Assembly (NCBI GenBank): GCA_964507035.1
Contig: CAZDOQ010000045.1
Coordinates: forward strand, 1-12,066
Length of the DNA stretch: 12,066 nucleotides
Source of the DNA: Pseudolachnospira sp964507035
GTDB lineage: Bacteria > Bacillota > Clostridia > Lachnospirales > Lachnospiraceae
Direction: 5' to 3'
Position numbers and translations under genes: made by a program. The notes beneath the pieces were generated by a model that was not told where the DNA came from, made no database searches, and worked only from the letters and a program-made list of their open reading frames with translations. Position 1 is the stretch's first letter; each line of letters begins with the position of its first letter. Below are positions 1-7,613 of the stretch, one piece after another.

Positions 1-104
1 GGCTGACTGCCAAATTTCAAATTTCTATTAAGGCGTTTTGCTCATCCCTATTTAATTTCACAGGAACTTTCGTTTCCCATCCTAAAAAAAGTGCCGGCAG
101 GGGC

Positions 105-132
105 TTGCATTTTCTTTCTTGTGTGGTATAAT
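105..132 (+). promoter_or_regulatory. Sigma-A-type promoter of the dehydrogenase/malic enzyme operon
   Basis: The -35 TTGCAT (105-110) and a perfect -10 TATAAT (127-132) are separated by 16 bases. Transcription would start near 139, about 54 bases before the ATG at 193. This excludes the earlier in-frame GTG at 91 as the dehydrogenase start. Further upstream (12-24) is a small AT palindrome, AAATTTCAAATTT, that could be an operator, but nothing else supports that. No other gene is visible in bases 1-192. Confidence 0.7.
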
Positions 133-192
133 CGTTTTAAAAATGAGTATTACCAAAATAAAAATAAGTATGCCCAATGGAGGAAAAGGAAG

Positions 193-1323
193 ATGGGATA
201 TGTAAAATGGAACCATGAAACCTTAAAGCGGTTCTGCCACGATGTGTTCCGCCAGTTTGGATTCTCCGAGGAGGAAAGCCAGACCATTCAGGACGTACTG
301 CTGCTGGCGGATTTGTATAGCATTGAGAGCCACGGCATGCAGCGAATGGTCCGGTACCACAAGGGGATTGAAAAGGGGAGCATCCATGTGGACGCCAAGC
401 CGGAGGTGGTGTTTGAGACACCGGTGTCCGCAGTGATCGACGGCCACAGCGGCATGGGCCAGCTGATCAGCGCCTTTGCCATGAAAAAAGCCATTGAGAA
501 GGCGAAAACCGTGGGGATCGGCGTGGTGACGGTCCGGGAGTCCAACCACTTCGGCATTGCCGGGTACTATGCCAAGATGGCCTGCGACCAGGGACTTTTG
601 GGCATGGCCTGCACCAACTCCGAGGCCATCATGGTGCCCACCTTTGGCCGTATGGCCATGCTGGGCTCCAACCCCATTGCGGTAGCTATGCCGGCGGACC
701 CGTACCCCTTCTTCTTTGACTGCTCCACCACGGTGGTCACCCGGGGAAAACTGGAGATGTACAACAAGATGAACAAGCCGCTGCCCCATGGCTGGGCCCT
801 GGACGCCAACGGACGGGAGAGCACCAGCGCGCCGGAGGTCCTCTCCAACATCGTCTCCAAGAAGGGCGGCGGGATTATGCCCTTGGGCGGCGGTGAGGAG
901 GTGAGCGGCAGCCATAAAGGCTACGGCTATGGGATGCTCTGCGAGTTGTTCAGCTCCATCTTCTCCCTGGGCGTCACCTCGGACCAATGCTGCACCTTCC
1001 CGGATAAGACCGGCATCTGCCACGGTTTTCTGGCCATGAACCCCGCCATCTTTGGGGATGCGGAGGCGATCCGGAAGCATCTTTCCGATTATCTGGAGAT
1101 CCTGCGCCAAAGCCCCAAAGCAAAGGGACAGGAGAAAATCTACACCCACGGGGAGAAAGAAGTCTTTGCGGAGAAAGAGCGCCGGGAAAACGGGATTCCG
1201 GTGAATGACAATACCATGGTGGAGTTGGCGGATCTCTGCTCCTACCTGCATCTGGATTTTGCCGGCTATTTCCCGGGGTACCAGTTGCCGGAGGGCGGCA
1301 GCTTCTTCACCGGAAACTATTGA
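193..1323 (+). CDS. Ldh2-family malate/L-lactate dehydrogenase (NAD(P)-dependent 2-hydroxyacid oxidoreductase)
   Basis: This is a cytoplasmic 376-aa enzyme of the Ldh2/MDH2 family, which interconverts a 2-oxoacid and a 2-hydroxyacid using NAD(P)H. It is unrelated to classical Rossmann-fold LDH/MDH. Family motifs are visible: SHGMQRMVRY (residues 46-55, His47), ESNHFGIAGYY (116-126, His119), LGSNPIAVAMPAD (157-169), FDCSTTVVTRGK (175-186), HGWALDANGR (199-208) and GSHKGYGYGMLCEL (239-252). Length is close to the family norm of roughly 330-370. The ATG at 193 is chosen because GGAGGA (179-184) lies 8 bases upstream and the promoter lies downstream of the alternative GTG at 91. The next gene, a malic enzyme, follows after 30 bases, which suggests malate/oxaloacetate as substrate. 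The family also contains sulfolactate, ureidoglycolate and diketogulonate dehydrogenases, so the exact substrate is uncertain. Confidence 0.9.
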   Translation: MGYVKWNHETLKRFCHDVFRQFGFSEEESQTIQDVLLLADLYSIESHGMQRMVRYHKGIEKGSIHVDAKPEVVFETPVSAVIDGHSGMGQLISAFAMKKAIEKAKTVGIGVVTVRESNHFGIAGYYAKMACDQGLLGMACTNSEAIMVPTFGRMAMLGSNPIAVAMPADPYPFFFDCSTTVVTRGKLEMYNKMNKPLPHGWALDANGRESTSAPEVLSNIVSKKGGGIMPLGGGEEVSGSHKGYGYGMLCELFSSIFSLGVTSDQCCTFPDKTGICHGFLAMNPAIFGDAEAIRKHLSDYLEILRQSPKAKGQEKIYTHGEKEVFAEKERRENGIPVNDNTMVELADLCSYLHLDFAGYFPGYQLPEGGSFFTGNY

Positions 1324-1353
1324 ATTTGAATCAATCAAGGAGGAAAACAGATC

Positions 1354-2529
1354 ATGGATTACGCAAAAGAATCGCTTCGGCTTCACAGAGAATGGAAGGG
1401 GAAAATCGGGATTGTGTCCAAGGTGCCGGTGGAGACCAAGGACGACCTGTCCTTAGCCTACACCCCCGGCGTGGCCCAACCCTGCCTGGAAATTCAGAAG
1501 GATATAGAACAGTCCTACGAACTCACCGGCCGCTGGAATATGTGTCTGGTGGTCACAGACGGCTCCGCAGTGCTGGGCCTGGGGAATATTGGCCCGGAGG
1601 CGGGGATGCCGGTGATGGAGGGCAAGTGTGTGCTCTTTAAGGCCTTTGGAGATGTGGACGCCTTCCCCCTGTGCATCAAATCCAAAGACGTGGACGAGAT
1701 TGTCCATGCCATCTATCTGATCTCCGGCTCCTTTGGCGGCGTGAACCTGGAGGATATCTCCGCGCCCCGGTGCTTTGAGATCGAGAGAAAACTCAAGGAG
1801 CAGTGTGATATTCCCATCTTCCACGACGACCAGCACGGCACGGCCATCATCACCCTGGCAGGGCTTACCAACGCCCTGAAAGTGGTGGGTAAGAAAAAGG
1901 AGGATGTGAAGATTGTTACCTCCGGAGCCGGAGCCGCCGCCGTTTCCATTGTAAAGCTGCTGCTGTCCGCCGGATACAAGCATATCACCATGTGCGACCG
2001 CACCGGCGCCATCTACAGCGGCCGGAAGTCGGGCATGAACTGGATCAAAGAGGAGATGGCTCAGGTGACCAACCTGGAAAAGCGGCGGGGCTCTCTGGCG
2101 AAGATGCTGGTGGGGGCGGATGTATTCATCGGCGTCTCGGTGCCGGGGCAGGTGACCCGGGAGATGGTGAGGACCATGAACCGGGACGCCATCATCTTTG
2201 CCTGCGCCAATCCCACGCCTGAGATCTTCCCGGACGAGGCCAAGGCAAGCGGGGCGAAAGTGGTCTCCACAGGCCGGAGCGATTTCCCCAACCAGATCAA
2301 CAATGTGCTGGCATTTCCCGGGGTGTTCCGGGGAGCCTTTGACGTGCGGGCCCGGGATATCAACGAGGAGATGAAGATGGCGGCGGCCAAAGCGCTGGCG
2401 GAGCTCATCAGCCCGGAGGAGCTGAGTCCAGACTATATCATCCCTAAGGCCTTTGACAAGCGGGTAGGTCCGGCGGTGGCCAAGGCCGTGGCGGAGGCCG
2501 CCAGAAAGAGTGGTGTGGCCAGGATCTGA
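1354..2529 (+). CDS. Malic enzyme (malate dehydrogenase, oxaloacetate-decarboxylating)
   Basis: This is a 391-aa short-form bacterial malic enzyme. It performs oxidative decarboxylation of malate to pyruvate and CO2 with NAD(P)+ and a divalent metal, in the cytoplasm. The N-terminal catalytic domain has YTPGVA with the catalytic Tyr36, the GLGNIGPEAGMPVMEGK stretch with the catalytic Lys91, metal ligands Glu133-Asp134 (EDISAPRCFEIE), and HDDQHGTA with Asp159. The NAD-binding domain starts around 186 with a GAGAAA loop (191-196). The acidic Asp215 after the second strand favours NAD over NADP (inference). CANPTPEIFPDEA and the STGRSDFPNQINNVLAFPG stretch close the active site. AAGGAGG (1337-1343) sits 10 bases before the ATG. 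The gene is cotranscribed with the upstream dehydrogenase, so the pair could link oxaloacetate, malate and pyruvate. All key residues are intact. Confidence 0.95.
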   Translation: MDYAKESLRLHREWKGKIGIVSKVPVETKDDLSLAYTPGVAQPCLEIQKDIEQSYELTGRWNMCLVVTDGSAVLGLGNIGPEAGMPVMEGKCVLFKAFGDVDAFPLCIKSKDVDEIVHAIYLISGSFGGVNLEDISAPRCFEIERKLKEQCDIPIFHDDQHGTAIITLAGLTNALKVVGKKKEDVKIVTSGAGAAAVSIVKLLLSAGYKHITMCDRTGAIYSGRKSGMNWIKEEMAQVTNLEKRRGSLAKMLVGADVFIGVSVPGQVTREMVRTMNRDAIIFACANPTPEIFPDEAKASGAKVVSTGRSDFPNQINNVLAFPGVFRGAFDVRARDINEEMKMAAAKALAELISPEELSPDYIIPKAFDKRVGPAVAKAVAEAARKSGVARI

Positions 2530-2691
2530 GTTGGCAACCGCATAGGGCAATCGCAAAGTCATAATTAGAAGAGAGAGTGGCGGAAAAGCGATATTTTTCT
2601 GCTATATGAGAAGCTGTACCAATAGGCTAAAACCTTTTAAGCTGTAACAATTTTAAAATTAGGTATGCCATAGAGGCGGCGTAAACCGCTT
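2530..2691. other. Non-coding region after the malic enzyme; weak hairpins only
   Basis: No gene is seen here. Two weak structures are present: an 8-bp stem GCGGAAAA/TTTTCTGC (2580-2602, one G-U pair) with no T-run after it, and a 12-bp palindrome AATTTTAAAATT (2649-2660). No convincing intrinsic terminator for the malic enzyme operon is visible. Base composition drops sharply to AT-rich compared with the flanking genes. Confidence 0.4.
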
Positions 2692-2694
2692 CTA
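2671..2694 (-). terminator. Hairpin at the end of the flavoprotein pseudogene (possible terminator)
   Basis: TAGAGGCGG and CCGCTTCTA form a 9-bp stem (one G-U pair) around a 6-base loop. On the - strand it directly overlaps the last stop codon of the decayed gene and is followed after about 11 bases by AATTTT. On the + strand no T-run follows. A weak terminator for the pseudogene is likelier than one for the malic enzyme. Confidence 0.3.
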
Positions 2695-3077
2695 TTCGGT
2701 CCGGTTCGTAAGTGCTTCCAACTCCGCCAACTCCTCATCGCTTAAACGCCCCTTTCCCTTCCTGCACCAGCAAATCCGTATCCAGAAACAGGCGGATATG
2801 GAAGCCGTCTCCCGGGATGCTCAGGCTATGGATACCATGTCCATTAAAGCTGAATGCTTCTTCATATCCGAACGGCGAAGCCTTGGGATGCTGACAGGAT
2901 CCTGTGCCCATCAAAAAGGTGGAAGCGGTCATACGCAGCAACCATTTCCTGCATATAGCCGCGTATCGCGCCGCGCATCCTGCCCAGCGGCATGTTGCGA
3001 TACTGGACCACCGGGCCGGCCAGCGCTGTGGTGTTTCCCTTTTCATGCGGGCTTCCGTTCAATACCAAAATCTTCAT
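2692..3077 (-). pseudogene. Decayed flavodoxin-type NAD(P)H-dependent FMN reductase remnant
   Basis: The - strand start at 3077 has an intact ribosome site, GGGGGAGG (3087-3094), 9 bases upstream. The first residues, MKILVLNGSPHEKGNTTAL, are the classic start of flavodoxin-fold NADPH-dependent FMN reductases/iron-sulfur flavoproteins, with NGSPHEKGNT as the FMN-phosphate loop. Normal members continue for about 150-200 aa with a Cys-rich or GCxxC segment. Here the frame continues into VVQYRNMPLGRM, which resembles a C-terminal segment of the same family, and stops after 71 aa. This suggests an internal deletion (inference). Further protein-like stretches follow in other frames: a segment containing GDGFHIRLFLDTDLLVQEGKG (frame ending at 2735) and RLSDEELAELEALTNRTE (ending at the TAG at 2692). 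I cannot assign these to a family. The call of a broken gene is fairly secure; its exact limits are not. It lies 65 bases downstream of the metallo-beta-lactamase gene. Confidence 0.55.
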
Positions 3078-3116
3078 CTTCTCTGACCTCCCCCACCTGG
3101 AAGGGGAAATACAAGC

Positions 3117-3140
3117 GAACTCGAGAAAATTTCTCAGTTC
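3117..3140. repeat. Imperfect inverted repeat just after the metallo-beta-lactamase gene
   Basis: GAACT-c-GAGAAA faces TTTCTC-AGTTC across a very short centre, three bases beyond the TAG stop of the upstream - strand gene. The position suits a transcript end, but no T-run follows on the - strand. Read it as a weak terminator or chance inverted repeat. Confidence 0.25.
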
Positions 3141-3142
3141 CT

Positions 3143-4324
3143 CTACGGCTGACAGTTGCCGCAGGGGCTGTAGCCCTGGTCCAGGAGTTCCTGCCGGTCT
3201 CCTGAAAATTCCTGGTAGTTGCTCTTGGCAATGGTCCCCACACTGCTGCAGTCCGGCAGATGGAACTTTTGGGACCGGGTGTTCAGCACATAATCCGCCT
3301 CCGGGAACACAGACTCCATCGTCTCAAAGGGCAGGGTGGCCTCCTCCGACGCCGCCCCGGCAGCCAGGGAGTCGCTGGGGACAGCGCTCCAGGTGATCTC
3401 CTGACCGTCGCAGCTGGCCACAATAGTACCCTGCTCATCGGTCCGGAAGATCTCCACCCCCGCTGCCGCCAGCCGGTCCAGGGTTTCCTGGTGCGGGTGT
3501 CCGTAGTCATTGTCCGCCCCGCAGCTGATCACCGCGTACTCCGGGGACACCCGGTCCAAAAACTCCTGGCTGGTGGATGTGGAACTGCCGTGGTGGCCCA
3601 CCTGGTACACATCTGCGGACAGGTCCTGACTGCTGTCGCACAGATCCCCCTCCGCATCTGCCTCCGCGTCCCCGGAAAACAGAAAGGAGCAGTCCCCGTA
3701 GGTAAACTTCAGTACAATGGACCAGTCGTTGAGATTCTCCCCGTAATCGGTCAGAGGACCCAGGATGGTAAAGCTGCCGCCGCCCAGGGAGTAGGTCTGG
3801 CCGATCACCGGCCGGGTAATGGGCACATCCTTTTCCTCCGCCGCATGAAGCACATCCCGGAACGTCTCCGAATCCGCCTCCACCTGGGGCAAAAACAGGG
3901 TTTCCGGCGGCCAGAGGCCCACCACCATGTCCATGGACCCAATATGGTCCTCATGGGGATGGGTCCCCACTGCGTATTTCAGTTCGCTGATCCCCTGGCC
4001 GTACAGGTATTCCTTGATGGCATTGGCATCCCCGTTGTTCCCGGCATCTATGACCATGGCCTCTCCGTCGCAGACCAGCAGGGTGCAGTCCGCCTGGCCC
4101 ACATCCAGGAAATGGACTGTCAGTTCTCCCAGGGGATCGGCGCCGGCTTCCTGGACCGCTGTGACCGTTTCGGTCCCGCCGGTCTCTGCCCCCGGAGACA
4201 GAACTTCCCCTGCCGTTCCCTGGCAGGACGCCAACAACAGAGCCAGCGCCAACAGCAGCCCGCTCAAACGGACTCTCAGACGGACCCCCAGTCCTCTCCA
4301 CTTTCTTGTCTCTTCTTCTCTCAT
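3143..4324 (-). CDS. Secreted lipoprotein: ComEC-like metallo-beta-lactamase domain plus C-terminal Cys/His domain
   Basis: This is a 393-aa protein with a basic N-terminus, a hydrophobic stretch and a lipobox LASC (Cys34), so it should be anchored on the outside of the membrane. Residues about 67-310 form a metallo-beta-lactamase fold of the ComEC/Rec2 C-terminal type. FLDVGQADCTLL (72-83) opens the domain. The metal motif is HPHEDH (122-127); Asp219 lies in FLFSGDAE, and HH244-245 in VGHHGSSTSTS. Such domains are typically metal-dependent phosphoesterases/nucleases, in ComEC linked to DNA uptake, but no ComEC membrane channel is present. A C-terminal 49-aa module (345-393) has His355, Cys359, Cys388 and Cys391, the pattern of an Ada-like zinc-binding tail. 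Similar tails occur on clostridial secreted nucleases. The ATG at 4324 has only a weak ribosome site (GGGGGCG). An extracellular nuclease role is inference. Confidence 0.85.
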   Translation of the reverse strand: MREEETRKWRGLGVRLRVRLSGLLLALALLLASCQGTAGEVLSPGAETGGTETVTAVQEAGADPLGELTVHFLDVGQADCTLLVCDGEAMVIDAGNNGDANAIKEYLYGQGISELKYAVGTHPHEDHIGSMDMVVGLWPPETLFLPQVEADSETFRDVLHAAEEKDVPITRPVIGQTYSLGGGSFTILGPLTDYGENLNDWSIVLKFTYGDCSFLFSGDAEADAEGDLCDSSQDLSADVYQVGHHGSSTSTSQEFLDRVSPEYAVISCGADNDYGHPHQETLDRLAAAGVEIFRTDEQGTIVASCDGQEITWSAVPSDSLAAGAASEEATLPFETMESVFPEADYVLNTRSQKFHLPDCSSVGTIAKSNYQEFSGDRQELLDQGYSPCGNCQP

Positions 4325-4403
4325 TCTGCGCCCCCGTTTCTGCCGCCATGCGTTCCCTGCGGAATTGAATCTTTCACAGGAAACAAAGTTCCCCTGAAAC
4401 AGA

Positions 4404-4464
4404 GAGGGAGGCGCGGCACCAGTCCGCCCTCCCCCTTTATACTCTGCCGGATCCTTCCATCCGG
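4404..4464 (-). terminator. Two hairpins between the importer operon and the lipoprotein gene (possible weak terminator)
   Basis: Reading the - strand, the first hairpin is a perfect 6-bp CCGGAT/ATCCGG stem (4447-4464, 6-base loop). The second pairs GGGAGG with CCTCCC (4406-4433), extended by CG/CG across a one-base bulge. The second is followed on the - strand by a mildly T-rich TCTCTGTTTC. The pair lies where the importer transcript should end, but neither has a proper T-run, so read-through into the lipoprotein gene is possible. Confidence 0.3.
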
Positions 4465-4472
4465 ACTTACCT

Positions 4473-4559
4473 TTAGTGCAGCACCTTGGACAGGAAATCC
4501 TTCAGCCGGTCATTCTGGGGATGGCTGAAAAATTCCCGGGGGTATTCTCCTCCATCGTC
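4473..4559 (-). pseudogene. C-terminal fossil of a polar amino-acid ABC transporter ATPase (GlnQ-type)
   Basis: On the - strand, bases 4559-4473 encode 28 residues and a TAA stop. The last 20 residues read REFFSHPQNDRLKDFLSKVL plus His. This is the hallmark C-terminus of GlnQ/HisP-type amino-acid importer ATPases (consensus near EIFxxPQxxRTxxFLxxVL). The frame is closed upstream by a TAG at 4569-4571, so the remaining roughly 210 residues with Walker motifs are gone. No start or ribosome site is present. It lies 43 bases after the importer binding-protein gene, whose own ATPase is of a different (FecE/BtuD) class. It is therefore the scar of a deletion, not part of that operon. Confidence 0.7.
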
Positions 4560-4602
4560 CGGATTTTCCTATTTTTCCTTTGAAATTCTGCCCGTTTCTC
4601 CT

Positions 4603-5715
4603 TTAATATGCCTGGGTGAGGATGTTTTCCACCTGCTCGTCCGACAGCTCATAATCCATAAATTCCTGATAGTAATCTTTGATATACTGGTTCAGGTCAA
4701 TCCCCTCCATCTGCTCCGGATACAGGCAGCTGGCTCCCCAAATGATTCCCAGGGCAATCTCCGGCTGCACAGCAATGAACCCGTTCATGCCCTTGGGGCA
4801 GTAATAGACCTGGCCATTGGCCACCGCCGGTACGGTGGACCACTCTTCTGCCGTGGTGATCACACCATAGTCCGTCTTCCGGGAGCACACAATGGCGTCC
4901 AGATCTGCGGCAATCACATCTTCAACGGAGATCTGCTTATAGGTCTCCAGGTAGTCAAAGGGGTTGGTAGCGCCAATGGCGGTCAGAAATGCGTGCTGCA
5001 CCGTGTCGCTGCCGTAGGAGTAAAGCTCATCATCCGCGCCCCAAAGGTACGCGGCCCGAACCTTATCATCCTCTCCCACATCGCTGAGCCGGTCCGCCAC
5101 CAGTTCCTGGTTCTCCCGGAAATACGCCACATACTCCTGAGCCTGGGCGTACTCTTCCTCCCCGGCCACCTGTCCAATGGTCAGAATGCTGTCCATGAGA
5201 AGGTCAAAGTTGGTGTGCTCAATGAGGACCACCGGGAATTCCATTTCCTGGCAGGACTCAATATAGTCGCTGCCATCTGCCAGAATCACCACATCCGGGT
5301 CGATGTTGATCAGAGACTCCAGATTGGCGTCCGCCCCAAAGGGTTTGGGGATATCCGCCGCCTCCGGGTAGATCTCCAGCACCAGATCCGTGTTGGTCAT
5401 GGGCCAGGTCACCAGCTTGTCCGCTGCGCCGCAGACCATGGCAAATACCGTGTGGACCGGCGTGGCGATGGCAATGGACTCCACCTCCGCCGGAATCTCC
5501 ACCTCATTACCCATCATATCCACAATGGTCCGGGTCTCCCCCTCCGTGCCGGTTGCCTCTACCGTCTCCGTCTGGGCCTCCGTCTCCGAAGACGCCTCTG
5601 CGGCGGTGCTGGCCTCCGCCGTGGTCTCTGTCTGGGTGTTCGTCCCGCAGGCTGTAAGGCCCATGGTCAGGATCAGTGCCAGGACGATACACAGTAGCCG
5701 TTTTGCTTGTTTCAT
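4603..5715 (-). CDS. Lipoprotein substrate-binding protein of a FecB/BtuF-type ABC importer
   Basis: This 370-aa protein starts MKQAKRLL, has a hydrophobic segment and lipobox LTAC (Cys23), then an Ala/Glu/Thr/Ser-rich linker (about 28-62). The mature domain opens with TIVDMMGNEVEIP, the typical start of class III (helical-backbone) binding proteins for siderophores, haem, cobalamin or metal complexes. It carries the usual middle features such as NLESLINIDPDVVIL. It would capture ligand outside the membrane and deliver it to the permease. The ATG at 5715 is preferred over one at 5727: AAGAAGGA lies about 11 bases upstream of 5715 but too close to 5727. The gene begins 4 bases after the ATPase stop, so it is translationally coupled. 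Being last in the operon, after permease and ATPase, is a less common order. The ligand cannot be read from the sequence; iron-siderophore, haem, cobalamin and oxyanions are all possible. Confidence 0.88.
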   Translation of the reverse strand: MKQAKRLLCIVLALILTMGLTACGTNTQTETTAEASTAAEASSETEAQTETVEATGTEGETRTIVDMMGNEVEIPAEVESIAIATPVHTVFAMVCGAADKLVTWPMTNTDLVLEIYPEAADIPKPFGADANLESLINIDPDVVILADGSDYIESCQEMEFPVVLIEHTNFDLLMDSILTIGQVAGEEEYAQAQEYVAYFRENQELVADRLSDVGEDDKVRAAYLWGADDELYSYGSDTVQHAFLTAIGATNPFDYLETYKQISVEDVIAADLDAIVCSRKTDYGVITTAEEWSTVPAVANGQVYYCPKGMNGFIAVQPEIALGIIWGASCLYPEQMEGIDLNQYIKDYYQEFMDYELSDEQVENILTQAY

Positions 5716-5719
5716 GTTC

Positions 5720-6553
5720 CTACTCATCCTTCTTTTCTTTATTGAAACGGGTAAGCCCGTTGTCAATCTCCTCCGAGAGCCCATCGTAATCCGGCACGCA
5801 CAGACTCCGCTTCTGCAGCGGCGTGGAGCAAAGGGAGATGGAGACCCCGTATATTTTCTCCAACATCTCTTCTGTCAGCACTGTCCCCGGCGGTCCAAAG
5901 CCTGCCAGCCGGTTTTCATGGATCACCGCCACCTGGTCGCAGCACATGAAGACGTGGTCCGGAAAATGGGTGGTGGTGATGATGGTATATCCCGCGTTCC
6001 GCAGCCCTTCCATCCGCTTCACCATCTTGATCTGGTTGCCGTAATCCAGATGGGCCGTGGGCTCGTCCAAAAGTAAGATCTGAGGATTCTGGGCAATGGC
6101 CCTGGCGATCAGCACCAGCTGGCGCTCCCCGCCGCTGATCCGAGTGTACAGCTTATCCCGCAGATGCCCTATGTGCATCGTCTCAATGGCCTGCTCCGCC
6201 ATCTCTGTATCCTCCCGAGTGGGAGAGGCAAACATGTTAATGTGAGGGGACCGGCCCAGTGTGACAAATTCCAGCACCGTATAGTCGAACACCGCCGCGT
6301 GGGTCTGAGGGACAAAGCCTACAATCCGCGCCAGATCCTCCCGGGGGTAGGACTCCACCGCCTTTCCGCAGATGGCAATCTGTCCGGCGCTCAGGGGCTG
6401 CAGTCCTGCCAGACACGCCAGCAGCGTAGATTTTCCGGCTCCGTTTGGCCCCAAAATGCTGACCAGCTCGCTTTTCTGCACCGTCAGGCTCACATCTGAA
6501 AAAACCATTCGTCCTTTCTCGTAGAAAAAGGCCGCATCCCGCACTTGAATCAT
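5720..6553 (-). CDS. ABC importer ATP-binding protein, FecE/FepC/BtuD family
   Basis: This is a 277-aa cytoplasmic ATPase with all motors intact: Walker A GPNGAGKST (35-43), Q-loop VPQTH (Gln83), signature ISGGERQ (139-145), Walker B ILLLDE (159-164), D-loop AHLD and switch His196 (TTTHFPDH). The ISGGERQ signature and the length fit the iron-siderophore/cobalamin/haem import subfamily. The roughly 40-residue C-terminal tail after the core is somewhat long and ends in charged residues (KEKKDE). The ATG at 6553 is one base after the TGA of the permease gene. The stop lies 4 bases before the binding-protein start. The three genes therefore form one tightly packed operon. Confidence 0.93.
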   Translation of the reverse strand: MIQVRDAAFFYEKGRMVFSDVSLTVQKSELVSILGPNGAGKSTLLACLAGLQPLSAGQIAICGKAVESYPREDLARIVGFVPQTHAAVFDYTVLEFVTLGRSPHINMFASPTREDTEMAEQAIETMHIGHLRDKLYTRISGGERQLVLIARAIAQNPQILLLDEPTAHLDYGNQIKMVKRMEGLRNAGYTIITTTHFPDHVFMCCDQVAVIHENRLAGFGPPGTVLTEEMLEKIYGVSISLCSTPLQKRSLCVPDYDGLSEEIDNGLTRFNKEKKDE

Positions 6554-6554
6554 A

Positions 6555-7571
6555 TCAGTTCAACCGCGTCCTTTCCCGCAAAAGCAGCACCGCAAAAACC
6601 GGCGCGCCCACCAGTCCCGTGAGGATTCCCAGTGAAACCTCATAGTAAGTGATGGTGCGGGCCAGCGTATCCACCAGAATCATAAAAATACCGCCCAGCA
6701 ATAGGGAAACCGGCAACATTTTCCGGCTGTCCGCCCCCACAAGCAGCCGGGAGATATGAGGAATCACCAGACCCACCCAGCCGATGGTCCCGGCAATGCA
6801 CACGCAGGAAGCGGTGAGCAGCGTGGCAAACAAAATCACCACCACGCGCATTCGAAACAGGTTGACGCCCAGAGATTTGGCTTCCGATTCATGGAGCGCC
6901 AGCACATTCAGCTTCCAGCTGACGGCAAGCAGCGCCCCAAAGGAGACAAGCATGGGAAGAATCACCGGCTGCAGATGCCGGAAGAAGGTATTGGCCAGGG
7001 AACCCATGAGCCAATAGGTGATGGCCGGCAGCACGTCCTCCGTGTCTGCCACGGATTTCACAAAAGCCAGCCCGGAAGAAAAGAAGGAACTCACAATGAT
7101 CCCGGACAAGACCAGGATCATGGCAGACTCCCTCCGGTATATTTTAGCAATGAAATAGGTGAGTCCCACCGCCAGAATGCTGCCAAAAAAGGCGGCCGCC
7201 TGGACCATCTGACCGGACAGTCCATACAGAAGCGCCAGAGCCGCGCCCAGACCGGCCCCGTTGGAGGCGCCCAGGATATCCGGCGAGACCAGGGAATTCC
7301 GGAACACTGTCTGGTAGCAGCCTCCTGCCATGGCAAGCCCCCCGCCCACCAAAGTGGCGGCCACAAGCCTTGGCAGCCGCACGGTCAGCACTACCAACTC
7401 CCAGTCCTCCAGCCAGTCCGGCACAATGGGAAAGATCTGCCCCAGAAGAATTTTGGCCACATAGACCGGAGGGACCTGGACCCGTCCCAGCCCCAGGGAT
7501 ACCAAAAAGACCAGCAGCAACGCCGCCAGGGCTCCAAAAAATATCAGACAATATTTTTTCGACCGAAACAC
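6555..7571 (-). CDS. FecCD/BtuC-type ABC importer permease
   Basis: This integral membrane protein (338 aa from the GTG at 7571) has about ten hydrophobic segments and would work as a homodimer with the adjacent ATPase. FecCD-family landmarks are RLPRLVAATLVGGGLAMAG, the region SPDILGASNGAGLGAA, LGVNLFRMR (coupling-helix region), GTIGWVGLVIPHISRLLVG and the end GAPVFAVLLLRER. An in-frame GTG at 7613 would give 352 aa, but it lies directly against a terminator-like hairpin and lacks a ribosome site. The GTG at 7571 follows the purine-rich AAGGAGAAGGGGAGA and is a better start. The choice is inference. Only one permease gene is present, as in BtuC-type systems. Confidence 0.9.
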   Translation of the reverse strand: MFRSKKYCLIFFGALAALLLVFLVSLGLGRVQVPPVYVAKILLGQIFPIVPDWLEDWELVVLTVRLPRLVAATLVGGGLAMAGGCYQTVFRNSLVSPDILGASNGAGLGAALALLYGLSGQMVQAAAFFGSILAVGLTYFIAKIYRRESAMILVLSGIIVSSFFSSGLAFVKSVADTEDVLPAITYWLMGSLANTFFRHLQPVILPMLVSFGALLAVSWKLNVLALHESEAKSLGVNLFRMRVVVILFATLLTASCVCIAGTIGWVGLVIPHISRLLVGADSRKMLPVSLLLGGIFMILVDTLARTITYYEVSLGILTGLVGAPVFAVLLLRERTRLN

Positions 7572-7613
7572 GCCTCTCCCCTTCTCCTTCTCTGCCTCAC
7601 AAAGATATCTCAC

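Noticed and set aside
91..192. N-terminal extension of the Ldh2 gene from a GTG at 91
   Set aside because: The promoter -10 lies at 127-132, inside this stretch, and a good ribosome site precedes the ATG at 193. The extra 34 residues do not look like the family.
3260..5697. Long + strand open frames (about 420 and 400 codons) opposite the lipoprotein and binding-protein genes
   Set aside because: High G+C suppresses stops in the antisense frames. The - strand frames have signal peptides, ribosome sites and conserved domains.
7613..7613. GTG at 7613 as the permease start
   Set aside because: There is no ribosome site before it and a terminator-like T-run directly abuts it. GTG 7571 has a purine-rich site and gives a normal family length.
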